NCBI GenBank assembly: GCA_907164885.2
Contig: OU015493.1
Span: forward strand, 121,906,693 to 121,970,692
Source: Dolomedes plantarius
Lineage: Eukaryota > Arthropoda > Arachnida > Araneae > Dolomedidae
Reading direction: 5' to 3'
Length of the DNA: 64,000 nucleotides
Below the pieces are notes generated by a model. The model did not search any database. It was not told the DNA's origin and was given only the letters and a program-made list of their open reading frames with translations. The translations under genes were made by a program, and so were the position numbers. Below are positions 10,587-21,139 of the stretch, one piece after another (within the stretch, counting starts at the first letter, position 1; the number at the start of each line of letters is the position of its first letter).

Positions 10587-12975
10587 TATTTATTTGTTGA
10601 ATATCTCAAGGTAAAACCTTGTCAAAAAGTCCTAATATAAATGCAACACACATCTTGGTAAGTATTAATTGATAGAAATAATGGTATCTATAACCTATAA
10701 CGAGTGGAAGTACACCTGATATTGTTCCTCGACTTGTTCAATAGAATCTCCGACGAATTGGCTGACTGGATAGTCGAACAGCCTATCCATCTCGTCGTCG
10801 TCGTTGAGCTCACCCAAATCGGGGGAGTTGACATCGACGTCTACCGTAATATCAGGCAGGTTTTCGCAGGACTGGCCATTACAGGTTCCGCAGACAACTG
10901 AACACTTGCACACAACTGAAACCTGCTTTCCTACAACTGCAAGCATTTCTGCATCCCTTCTTGCAACTGCAGGAAATCATGTTCAGCAGGTTTGAAAGGG
11001 CTCTTCCCTCGACATCATCTTTGGGGAAAGGCCTCGGTCTGTAACAACCCATCCCCTTTCGAGCGGATTCTTTTTGTAACTTAGACACTGCTGCACCTGG
11101 TGGTATGTGCGAAATGAATGTAGCTTTGCAGCATCTTGCGGGGGAAGCAGGCTGGCCAGGTTGAAACTGATCTTGGCTGTAGCCTTTCTGAAAAGCTGGT
11201 AGCGCAGGTCGTTGAGGATTAAACAGGACCTTTCCCCACCGTACAGCTCAATGCGGATTTTCTCCCCGGTTTCAGCTACTTGGGAAGGTGTCGCAGCTGG
11301 ATTAGAAAAAAATGCAGCTTTCTCTTTAAGGTCTACATGTTTCTGTAGTATATGAAGCAACTTGAGTTTCCCCTGGCCAAAGAAGCATGAGGTTGAATCA
11401 CAGCCCCTGAAGGCGTGAGTTAAAGTGATGAGCTGACTGTCTGCAGATGTTGAGGTGGTTAAGTAGAAGATTTCTGGCGTTTTACCTCTTCCACACTTCT
11501 GAAGGTATACGGTACCTTGTGTGGGATCCCCGAGACCGGTGAGGATGACAAACAAGTCTACGTCCCCTCCTGCAATAACCACAACCTGAAATTCATAGGC
11601 CTTTCTGATAGTTGTAGTGATGATTAGCGTGTCAGCATCTTCTTCAGCCTGAAAAACCTCAATGTGTTTGGCTTCAAAATTCCCCTTCAGCAGCTGGGTG
11701 AATCTTAATTTGATTTTATCATTGGATAAAAAAATTTCTTGGGAAACATCAGGAGTTGTTATTTCCTCAAATATCACCCCAGGAGATGTGCCTGAGCTTG
11801 GCGATAACGTTCACAGCTCTTTTTTCTCTTTTGGTCAGGGTCTGTTGGGAAACCATCGAACACTACAGCTATGTTCTGACCGTACCATGCCTCGAGATAT
11901 TTTACATATCGGGCAGCTATCAACTCAAACGAGGAGCGCTTGGGCCACACCACTTTGTGAAGGAGATGACCACCATCTACAACCACAAATTTAGTTTTTC
12001 CTCATGACTCATCAATATTGACTGGTTGGAATGCTGCATAGAAAGATGACTTATTGCCCTTCCTCATTCCCTCTTGAGTAAATAGAGACATCGGGAATGG
12101 TGAAAGCTTGTACGGGGAGAAGTTCTTCAAATCTTCATCCGATTGTTTCAAAACGTATATCCTGTGAAACAGTGGGAGTGGATCGATAGTCACTTGTCTG
12201 TTGTCAACAGTAACAGTATGAACGGTAGAGGAAAGAGACACAACTTTGATTTTACTCTCGAATTTGACGTTTTGGAAATTTTGCCTTACAATCTTAAACA
12301 TTGCTTTCACGGGCCATATGATAGTTGACCCCTTTCTCTCCTACAAGTCCACTACTTAAGGACATGATCACATCTGTTTTACGAAATGGGGTATACTTCA
12401 AAAACAAGTCGCACAACTTCATTGTACCAGCTTCATCTTGAGTAATTCGCGATGGTCTCATTTCTACGTGCTGCTCAGTTGTTTGCGAGTTCACATTGTA
12501 GAAATCCTCAACCGCTGCACATATGTTCTGTAGGTGGATCATCCCCAATGTCCATTGGATAAGGAAAGTTTCAGTTATGCCACGGCCCCGGGTCAAACCC
12601 CCATAGCTTTTCATTGAGCACATCAGCACCTGTTCAATGGTCATGTCTGACCATACACCTGACCAGAACTTTTGTGAACAACTGATGGTGAGAATCCATC
12701 AGCCGTAAATAGTGAATATTCAGGGTTAATTTATTTATATAAAAAGATAAAAATAATTATTTTAGAGAATTATTTTAATAATTAACGATATTATTGATTA
12801 CTACGAAAATATAAGAAGAAAGTATAATCAAACCATTGAAAAGAATGCGAAAAAAAACTAGAAGATTCAAAAGAATCTAATTCTTGAAAAATGAGCTTAA
12901 AACCTTATTGGGATTTTGTATTGACATCGGTTGATTTAAATGCTATTAATATGCAGGGACAAAATAATTGTAAAG

Positions 12976-13345
12976 ATGAAAATTAGGTTAAAATTTTAAA
13001 GTTTCGAAAATTTGCCAAAATTTGAAACGCTGTATCTCGGAAACTATTAGGTCTACCGAGCCCATTCTGGTCTCAAATTGTAGCAAATTTAATCTAGTTT
13101 AAAAATGTGTATTATGGTTTTTGTCAAAATTGTGCTCCTTCATGGTCAAAATGGGGAAAAACCGAAAAAGGTGCGAAATTTTTGCAGTTTTTGGGATATT
13201 CAAAAGTGATCTGGGGGGCTGCCGAGGTCGAAAACTTGGATTTTGCATCTCAGTCACATCCCATACAAGAAAAAAAAACGAAACCTACTACCCCCACTTG
13301 ATGCAACTTAGGCCCCCCCTTTTCATGTCAAGATTACTGTACTAG
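12976..13345 (-). repeat. Right inverted arm of copy 1
   Basis: Inverted partner of 8425-8811. It contains CTGTATCTCGGAAACTATTAGG-type sequence. The outer limit is uncertain because a 5'-truncated Tc1-like element abuts it. Confidence 0.7.
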
Positions 13346-14226
13346 GATCTGAGATTTGCATACTAGCTGCCAACTGTCCAACGAAGGCGCCTGGCTGAAG
13401 GACAGTTGGTATCGCGGCGCCCATTACGTGTGCTGCCCTTGACGCCCACCCATCGACGCCTCCGTTTGGAGTTTTGCCGCGCACGAGGAAACTGGACTGC
13501 AGCGGAATGGAACCAGGTCGTCTTTAGCGACGAATCCAGATTCAATCTCGGCAGTGATGACAATCGTGTTCGTGTGTGGAGAGCCCGTGGTGAACGCTTC
13601 AATCCTGCCTTTGCTGTACAGCGACACATCGCTCCCACAGCTGGTGTGATGGTATGGGGTGCCATTGCCTACAATACACGGTCACCCCTAGTATTGTTCA
13701 GTGGCTCCATGACAGCCCAGCGGTATGTTCATGAAATCCTGCAACCACATGTGTTGCCACTCATGCAACGGCTCCCAGGAGCCATTTTTCAACAAGACAA
13801 TGCTCGGCCTCATACGGCAAGGGTGTCACAAGACTGTCTCCGCACTGTTACTACCCTTCCTTGGTCTGTCCGATCCCCAGATTTGTCTCCAATCGAGCAT
13901 ATCTGGGATCATTTGGGACGACGAGTTGGGCATCCCACGAGTTTGAACGAACTAGAGGCAAGGTTACAGCAAATATGGAACGAAATGTCTGAAGACATCA
14001 TACAGAACTTGTATGACTCAATGCCCGATCGTATCGCATCGTGCATTCGCGCTAGAGGGGATCCAACGGAGTATTAACTCCGTTCTTTTGCCTTTTTCTC
14101 TGAAATAAATTATCCTTTTTCTTTGATTTTCTTATCATTTACTTATATCAAAGTAGTCATAAAATTTCGTTTCATTTTGACGACTCCTTCTAATTTTTTT
14201 GCGCTAGTTTTTTTGTCCATGAGTGT
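13346..14226 (+). mobile_element. Tc1-like element, 5'-truncated
   Basis: It lacks its left TIR and the DNA-binding N-terminus. The right end runs from a stop codon at 14077 through AATAAATTATCC to ..TTTTTTTGTCCATGAGTG, followed by TA. This is the kind of terminal sequence seen in Tc1 relatives. It lies against the right arm of the long-inverted-repeat element. Confidence 0.75.
13366..14077 (+). pseudogene. Tc1-like transposase, catalytic part only
   Basis: The open frame (ATG-initiated from 13406, with recognisable sequence upstream to about 13366) covers LPLTPTHRRLRLEFC, VVFSDESRFNL, QQDNARPHTA and SPDLSPIEHIWDHLGRR, and ends normally. The HTH half is missing. Only 32 residues separate the second D from E, against 34 in the element at 9178-10586, so the two belong to different Tc1 lineages. 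Without its N-terminus it cannot bind TIRs, although the remaining frame is clean. Confidence 0.88.
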
Positions 14227-14228
14227 AT

Positions 14229-14300
14229 ATATATTGGGTTGTTCGGAAAGTAATTTCGTTTTTTCCCAACAGAGGACTTAATTGTATTTTTTTTTTAAAT
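14229..14300 (+). mobile_element. Mariner-type left end fragment
   Basis: TTGGGTTGTTCGGAAAGTAA after a TA-rich stretch resembles the terminal repeat of mariner elements. No mariner transposase frame follows, because the sequence passes into an LTR-like segment. The extent is approximate. Confidence 0.5.
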
Positions 14301-14402
14301 TCACACTTAAGCCGCACTGTCATTATTGTTGAGGCACCTTGATTAATGTAAATTCGTTTGCCCATGCAGCAGAACTGCTTTACAGAACTCCACATCAACA
14401 AA

Positions 14403-14670
14403 ATGTAAACAGTTCCGCTTTCGTTCTAAGTTGTATCGTGTATCGTAAGCAAGGCGTATTAAATAAAGTGCTTGTTCTAAAGTGTTCATAGTCATTACCG
14501 AACAGTTTCTCACATTTCTGGCGTCAGCGACAGGACTATAGATAATCTAAAGCGAGAACGAGCACAATTGCGGCGATTATTTACGAACTCTTTAAAAACT
14601 TTGGAATTGAAATTGACTGCTGAACCGGTAATTAGAAGCGACGTGATACCGGCAAGTAGTGCATTAGAGC
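14403..14670 (+). mobile_element. BEL/Pao-type fragment: LTR end, primer-binding site and start of gag
   Basis: A candidate LTR end (TGTAAACAG.. to ..TTTCTCACA) with AATAAA near 14460 is followed by TGGCGTCAGCGACAGG (14519-14534), a plausible tRNA primer-binding site. A frame then reads NLKRERAQLRRLFTNSLKTL, like the start of BEL/Pao Gag. The expected ATG appears as ATA. The element is cut off at about 14670 by a hAT-like end. Confidence 0.5.
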
Positions 14671-14706
14671 AGTGCTCCCCAACATTTTAATCGCCGCAGA
14701 CCGGTC
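14671..14706 (+). mobile_element. hAT-type left end fragment
   Basis: CAGTGCTCCCCAACATTTTA followed by CCGCAGACCGGT is the usual form of one hAT terminal type. Only the end is recognisable. Confidence 0.5.
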
Positions 14707-14726
14707 TACGTTTGATAATTTGGCTA

Positions 14727-15925
14727 GATTGTATAAGACGGTCAGGTAGATTTTTCGCCAATTTGGAGATAGTTTTTGGTTGCCAGGCTTGGACGATTAT
14801 GGCGCCAAAGTTGTTTCTACTGCAAACTTCTGACGTATATGTCATGTGATTATTTCGTGACGGATGTATCACATGATTTTGACAGGTGATTTATTTCGAC
14901 CAATTAGATAGGTGAGTTTAAATTTTGTGTATTATTCGATGGTATTTGTGTGTTTGAAAGAGTTCCGTATCCTGTGCCGAGAAATTTGGCAATTTTTTGG
15001 GCGATAAATATTTCAATATGGTATATTATCATTCGTTTGTGTTACGATGTTTGTTTATATAGAAACTCTTGCCGTAAAAGCTGAATAACAAATGCCGAAA
15101 AAGTGTAACATTTTCCGGTAGATTCTCATAGAAATGTCCATACAACAGGAGCTCATTTCATGTGACCTTTCTTGACGAAGTTTGAGGACCCACCCTTATT
15201 GGATATTTAATTATATAGGTACTGGACTCCCTAATTGGTACAGATGTAGTATACGCAACGAACGCCAAGGGGCGATTTTTCGCCAAATCTGATGGTTGTT
15301 TGGAGGTTTTTATATTCTAGCAGGGAGAATTTTAAGATCGGATGGAATTTTTTTGCGGTAAGTTTTGTTTTACTGACCGCTACAGCCAGCGGAAGCTTTA
15401 TTTTACTGTACAACAGCCAGCGGTATGTAGCGAAGCCAGCGGCTGGGGATTTTCTGTAATGTTTTTGGACGGATGCGTAACGGAGCGTAGCGGAGTGAAG
15501 CAAGGGTATCTGAGCGAAGCGAAGATCCCGTGTGCGCCTACGAGTTTCATAAAGCCAGCAGTAAGTTTGTTTTCCAATTTATTGTTTACATTTCGCAGTT
15601 TAAGCCTAATAGGTCTCCAAACGGGATTTTGGCGCCAAATTGGCGATGGCCCGTTGCGTATACTACATCTGTTCCGTATAATTAATAGTAAAAAGTTACA
15701 TATATATATATAATTTTATTTGTTAGATTTTTGTAACATTTTTGTTGTGTTTATGCGTTGTTTTATTTTATGGGGTTTGTTTTTCATTTCTAGCAAATCC
15801 TGAAACGCGCCAATCCGTTGGCGAGTATTTCTTTACGGCAAGTAATAAAACGCTCCAAGTCTTTAGCGAAAAAATATCGAGCCAAATGTCGCCAAATCTG
15901 ACCGTCTTATACAGTCTTACCATAA
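14727..15925. mobile_element. Inverted-repeat element, outer
   Basis: GATTGTATAAGACGGTCAG (from 14728) matches CTGACCGTCTTATACAGTC (15898-15916) in inverted orientation with one mismatch, and the match continues inward with TTTGGCG-type sequence. It encloses a second inverted-repeat pair (15237-15671). No transposase is present. Probably a nonautonomous DNA element of about 1.2 kb. The target duplication is not clear. Confidence 0.6.
15237..15671. mobile_element. Inverted-repeat element, inner
   Basis: GGTACAGATGTAGTATACGC at 15237 is repeated inverted (GCGTATACTACATCTGTTCC, ending near 15671). CGCCAAATTGGCG-like blocks lie just inside both ends. Its termini resemble those of the element at 15963-16538 (both begin GGTAC after ATT). 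Confidence 0.6.
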
Positions 15926-15962
15926 ACAATAAACTAATTTAAAATAGTTACTACCCTTATTG

Positions 15963-16538
15963 GTACTTACGTATTATAGCTGAAACTTGGCGGCTGTTTG
16001 CATTTGGCGCAATATGAGATTGCCAATGCCTAATTCCTCTGTGGCAACCTATTTTCTAACCGCAATCTATGTGGCAACCTATTTTGCTTTGTGGTTCCGC
16101 AGGTTCTCAGAGAGATTTTTAAAAATAAATTTAACCTCTATGGGTGTTAAAATAAAGGCTTAAATCCCTTAATTTTTAAAAAATTCTAAAACCCATTTTT
16201 AATGTTAGATTATTGTCGTTCAATTATAGGGTGAACTTCTTTGAGGAATGACTGCACTTTACTGCTAAAGTTAATTCAAATTAATCAAATTACACATTAA
16301 ATGGTAAGAATGTATTCCGCCGCGAAGCACGGGTATTCAGCTACTTTTCTCATAATCGAAAAAAAAAATAAAAATAAAAAGGCCCAAAACGAAACTTCTA
16401 ACAAAAAGCCCTGACAGCGAAAAGCAATGAATAGCGGGAACGATATTAGAAACAAAGAAGAGACGCATAATTGGCGCTTTATTGCCGTTTTCTCGCCAAG
16501 CGGCAAAGTTTCAGCTATAATACGTAAGTACCGCGAAG
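15963..16538. mobile_element. Inverted-repeat element with GGTACTTACG termini
   Basis: GGTACTTACGTATTATAGCT (left) matches AGCTATAATACGTAAGTACC (right) in inverted orientation without mismatch. GAAACTTGGC and GCAAAGTTTC continue the match inward. A third copy of this terminus, inverted, lies alone at 23208-23320. It contains a Helitron-like 3' end at 16305-16344. Confidence 0.65.
16305..16344 (+). mobile_element. Helitron-like 3' terminal fragment
   Basis: GTATTCCGCCGCGAAGCACG followed by GGTATTCAGCTAC resembles the 3' end of the Helitrons at 1217-2757, with CTAC instead of CTAG. No 5' end was found nearby. Confidence 0.45.
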
Positions 16539-16548
16539 GTAAAAGTTC

Positions 16549-16922
16549 TTCAGCTGCTGATTTTTTTTTTTTAACTTTACCATGTGTTTTCCACATACTT
16601 TTTTAAACACTAGCTGAGTGGCAATCCGATGTGTTGCATTTTCGATTTAAAATGAAATGGTTTTATTTCTTAAAGATTGAAAACTGTTTAATCACTTTAA
16701 AATACATTAGAATTTTTAAAAAACGAAAAAATTATTTAAAATTCCCATTTTCAAATTTTGGTTTTTGGCTTTTGAAATAATACTTTCAAATTTCCGTTTT
16801 CAAATTTTGCTTTTTAAACAAAGAAAGAAGCTAGGGCAGTGTCTCGCAGTATGTCACATCTCAACTCTTGCAGATTTTACTTCTTGTTTGGCGAGGAGTG
16901 GCAAAACATTGCATAATTTAAC
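16549..16922. other. Intronic stretch without a recognised element
   Basis: AT-rich. It lies between an inverted-repeat element and a short open frame. Confidence 0.4.
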
Positions 16923-17152
16923 ATGGCGTTCAATGAACATTCTTATAGCTTGTTGAATAAAATGCTCTCAGATTACGCAAAGTCTTTAGATACGGCATCT
17001 AAACAATGGTATATCAATAAATTAAACATTCAGGTACAGCCCGGAAAGGTTTATTCAGTATGTGACCCGTATTTATTAACAGAGGAAGACTGGAGTTACG
17101 AAACAAGACGCTGGCCTGAAGTAACTTATCCTGATATCTATACATATCTGAA
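16923..17152 (+). pseudogene. Short frame resembling the N-terminus of an arthropod transposon-type protein
   Basis: ATG at 16923 opens about 75 residues including KQWYINKLNIQVQPGKVYSV and WPEVTYPDIYTYL. The frame then becomes low-complexity. From memory, a W..V.YPDIY.YL pattern occurs at the start of unnamed arthropod repeat proteins that also carry a YqaJ-like recombinase domain. I cannot verify this. No continuation was found, so it is either a truncated copy or a first exon. Confidence 0.35.
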
Positions 17153-17199
17153 CATAATAATAATCATTCTCAGCGAAAGAATGATTATATTCTCTTAAA

Positions 17200-18657
17200 C
17201 CTTGCGAAATATTTAAAAAAAAGTGTTAAAATACCTGTTACATACAACTAATATGAGGAATTTTATAAATAAACTTAAATTATTTAACTCAAAATGAAGG
17301 TATCGTCCAAAAACAAATGCAAACGCATATGAACGGCTTCTGTTTTCTGCCACCCGATAATCACGTGATCTATAGTAGACGAAAACTGACGTAGCCAGTG
17401 ACGTTGCGACGTTTCGCCTTATTAGAAAAAAATTCTAAAGGTTTTAACTTCTCCTTTCCTGAAACTAAAATTATTTCTGGTGCTTTAAAATTATTTCTGG
17501 ATTTCAATTATTAAATGACTCGTTCTCAACTAATACTTTTTCATTTTGGCAACATGGCCGAATGTAAATAGAAAATCTCATGGGCGAAATAGTGCTTAAA
17601 AAAATAGAAAGACAGTTCTCAGGAATTCAAAATTGGTGGCGGAAGAATCCTCATCAGTTGCTCATTAATTCGAAACAAATTTCACGAACTTGCTGGAATT
17701 ATTAGTGAGTAAAATAATAAGTCGAATAATTACGAACTCCCGAATTCAGTTACATTAAGATACTATGGCGATCAGTGCGGGAAATTTCTAAAGAGAGTTT
17801 TCTAAGTACGCTTTTTTAGAATGATAACATTTATTTTATTAATTGTATTTGGTATATTTTGGAAGCTGAACATCTAGCAAATGCCGATAAATCGTAAAAT
17901 TGACATTAATAGGTGCAGAAAACCGAAATATTTGTCCATCAAAATTGTCGATTTCGGGAAATTCGGAAAATTGCTTTGGGGAAAAAGCTTCGTTTGAAAT
18001 GAAAAACATTTTTAACTTTATAAAAATGTGTATATCCTTAAAGATGAAGAGTTGTATAACACATGGGAATAAAAAATTTGTCGATTGGTGGGCGAAAAAG
18101 TTCAATTTTGCATGCATGAAAATAGTGAAAATTTGCGAAACGGAAAGGAGCTGGCCCACCCGGAATGTCATCTGTTTCTGCTGTCAGCTTCTTTTGAGTT
18201 CGGCGGTTTTAATTTTATAGTTAAAAAAGTTTAAAGTTTTGAAAGTTGAGGATGGCACCAGTGCACGCGTCTCGTCCGTCCGCGTCCATCGGTACCAGTC
18301 GCGATATCCTGCTATGCTCGGTTCGCGAGATTAGCCCGTCCCCGTGTCTGCTGACTGACACACTAACATTTGTTTACCTTCAGCTATTATTATATAGTAG
18401 ATGCTGCTGCTCAAAATGTTATGCTGCTCAAAATGCATGTTTAATGACTGCTTTCGTATATTTCATACACGTGCTTCGCCACAGATTACATGAGTGCCAT
18501 GAATTATGTCATTTGGTTCATTTAATTTCAATTAACTTTAGCAGTAAGGTGGGGTCATTTCTCATAAGGAGTTCATCGTAGAATTTAACGACAGTGATCG
18601 GAATTTAAATACGAGTTTTGGATATTTCATTTTTAATTTGGGGATTTAAAACCACTT
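17200..18657. other. Intronic stretch, partly GC-richer, no recognised gene
   Basis: AT-rich except for a CG-containing patch near 18246-18365. The plus-strand frame at 18246-18581 has no family resemblance. Confidence 0.4.
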
Positions 18658-19652
18658 TACAACCTCCTAAAAAGTTGCTTTTTAAACATCTTTCTTAGCC
18701 AGCATCTAGAGCCTAAGAGGAACCACCATGCATAATTTCAACTTCTTAGGCCTTATTGTTCCAGAGATACAGTGGGATTTTTCTTTCTTTCTTTTTTTTT
18801 TTTTTTTTTTTTTTTTTGGGGGGGGGGGGACTAAGCCCCTTAAAATTTGAATGCAAAAAAAGATTTATTGGTGTGCACCTAGGGCTCAAGGGAAACCAAC
18901 CAACAAAAATTTCAGCTTCCCAGGTCTTATGGTTCCAGAGGTAGAGTGGGTTTATTTATTGATTTTTTTTTTGGGGGGGGGAGGTGCTAAACCCCTTAAA
19001 ATTTGAACTAAAAAAAATTATTGGTGTGCACCTAGGGCTTAAGAGAAACCAACCAAACAAATTTCAGCTTCCCAGGCCTTATGGTTCCAGAGATACAGTG
19101 GGTTTTTTTGGTGTGGAGGGGGGCTAGCTAAACCCCTTAAAATTTGAACTTAAAAAAAAGATTTATTGGTGTGCACCTAGGGCTTAAGGGAAACCAACCA
19201 ATCAAATTTCAGCTTCCCAGGCTTTATGGTTCCAGAGATACAGTGCATTTATTTATTTATTTTTTTTTTGGGGGGGGAGGGGGCTAAACCCCTTAAAATT
19301 TGAACTTAAAAAAAATTACTGGTGTGCACCTAGGACTTAAGGGAAACCAACCAAACAAATTTCTGCTTACCAGGCCTCATGAAGCTACAGAAGGAGGGGA
19401 AGCTCAGTGTTAAAAATGTGTCTCCGATTCGGTCGCCACCACTAGATGGCGGGCGCGCCTGAACTGTTGCCGCTATAATACGGAAACCATACGCTTTAAT
19501 ATGGTTTTTTCGTATTTTTCAAAAGGAATAAGTTTTTTTTTTAAAGTGCATTTTTTAATATGAATTTATTTATTCAACTTAACAATTGTTTATCTTCATT
19601 CAAAATGTTTATTTGAACTGCCTTTTTTGCTAAACTTCATTAAAATTCTTAA

Positions 19653-20372
19653 GGGGGAGATCACCTTTGCATGCACAAAAATACACTGATTTTACTACCA
19701 AGCTTAATGTGTTGTTAAACAGTTAATTTGTAATTAATTTAAACCAATTTTTAAAAGTGAATTATACAAAGTTTTATCTATTAGAAAAAAAAACAGAATT
19801 GTTGGGAGATTATTTGAAATTATTTTAAGAAAAAAATGTTTTATGAATAGTAAATCTTAGATCAATGCAATGTGCAGATTTTTTTAAAAACTATAAGAGA
19901 TATATATTAAATTATTTGTATATATATTATCCATAGGTTATAATTTAATCTACACCTAAAAGAGTTACCATATTTCACATAAAAATATTTTTCAGTCAAA
20001 TGTATTGTAATGTACAAAAAAATAGAAATTTAAAAAAAAAAAATTTCTGTGAAAAAATACCTAAATTTAGGTAGAAATTGTAGAAACATGCAAGATATAC
20101 ATGTATACAAAATTTTTTAGCAATTTGTGATGATTAGTTTTGAAGAAATAGTGTGCACAACTTTCAAAATAACAGTTTTTAGAAAAAGCAATTTAAAGTT
20201 TAAATTTTCTATAAATTACTTTACTATTAGCTTTAAACATTTGGCCATAAAATCGGTTCTAATTGTCGTATCGACTTAAATTTTTTTCATAAGATTCCTT
20301 ATATTCCATTCTTCAAAATTAAATCATAATAAAAAATTGAGTTTTTTGAAGAGTTTAAGGTGATCTCCCTCC
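19653..20372. mobile_element. TTAA-flanked inverted-repeat element A
   Basis: TTAA at 19649-19652 and 20373-20376. The ends are GGGGGAGATCACCTTT and, inverted, GGAGGGAGATCACCTTA. A TTAA duplication is typical of piggyBac-type nonautonomous elements. No coding frame. Confidence 0.65.
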
Positions 20373-20376
20373 TTAA

Positions 20377-21139
20377 ACGGGGAGTGGTCACTTTTACGTA
20401 CTTTTAAAAGTATCATTTTTAGACCTATGCTGGATTGTATATACTACTCATTTTTGCTTGATTTACATGAAATTTTTTGAGTAACTGCCTATAATACTGT
20501 TTATTATATACGCAATATTTCAAGGTAATTAATTTTAAAAAATTATTTTTTATGCATAAAAAGTGAATATTTTTTTAAAATTGAGCATTTTGCAGTCAAC
20601 TACTGTGCACATTCTATGAAAATAAATTATTAAGGTACATTAATAATTGCTTACTATATGTGATTACAACACTTTAGACAACAAAATCCACCAAAATTTT
20701 TTAACCTTAATATATTTTAATTTTTTTAAAGAATTTTTTTATAAGCTTTTACTCAGTCATTTTTGAAATTTCTAATTAAAAATAGCACGTACTAAAATGT
20801 TTTAATGTATTTTAGAATAATGTTGCTGGATATTGTTACCTGAAGTATCGTAATCACATATAGTAAAAAATTATTAATGTACCTTAATAATTTATTTTGA
20901 CAAAATGAGCACAGTAGTTGACTGCAAAATGCTCTATTTAAAAAAAATGATTCACTTTTTATGCATAAAAAGTCATTTTTATTAATTACCTTGAAAAATT
21001 GCATCTATAATAAACAGTATTATAGGCAGTTACTCAAAAAATTTCATGTAAATCAAGCAAAAATCATGAGTAGTACATACAATCGAACATAGGACTAAAA
21101 AATGATACTTTTAAAGGTACGTAAAAGTGACCACTCCCC
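20377..21139. mobile_element. TTAA-flanked near-palindromic element B
   Basis: TTAA at 20373-20376 and 21140-21143. Its two halves are inverted copies of each other over some 330 bp. The ends carry GGGGAGTGGTCACTTTTACG. Inside, GGTAATTAA, TATAATACTGTTTATTATA and GCAGTCAACTACTGTGC blocks recur in inverted order. It abuts element A, sharing one TTAA. Foldback-type MITE. Confidence 0.75.

Larger units (their letters stand above)
9066..12715 (-). pseudogene. Decayed PIN/FEN1-like nuclease with C-terminal Cys-rich (CXC-like) segment
   Basis: Read on the minus strand over several frames. The N-terminal part contains WSDMTIEQVLM and GLTRGRGITE. Then come five acidic motifs in the order expected of PIN/FEN1-like nucleases: VVDGGHLLH, VVFDGF, EEDADTLI, GGDVDLFVIL and HAFRGCDSTS. 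After these is SFRTYHQVQQ, then a Cys-rich stretch CSCKKGCRNACSCRKAGFSC continuing with CSVVCGTCNGQSC, and an acidic tail. There is an in-frame TGA near 12002 and frame changes near 12300, 11776, 11030 and 10930. Across the Tc1 insertion a short basic C-terminus ending SKRRKHL stops at 9066, with a minus-strand AATAAA at 8989-8994. Assignment to PIN-like nucleases rests on the motif order. I recall similar unnamed arthropod proteins but could not check. Confidence 0.6.
8425..13345 (-). mobile_element. Long-inverted-repeat element carrying a PIN-like/Cys-rich gene (copy 1)
   Basis: Two arms of about 370-390 bp match in inverted orientation: 8425-8811 and 12976-13345. They share for example TACCCCCACTTGATGCAACTTA-type sequence, CATCTCAGTCACATCCCATAC and GGTCTACCGAGCCCATTCTG, with scattered changes. 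Between the arms is one broken gene on the minus strand. A Tc1-like element (9178-10586) is inserted near the 3' end of that gene, and the right outer border is lost at another Tc1-like relic. No target duplication can be seen. The architecture matches the second copy at 41452-45851, suggesting a DNA-transposon family. Confidence 0.6.

Noticed and set aside
18246..18300. CCAGTGCACGCGTCT shared with the gypsy LTRs as an LTR fragment
   Set aside because: Only 15 bases match and neither flank continues the similarity.
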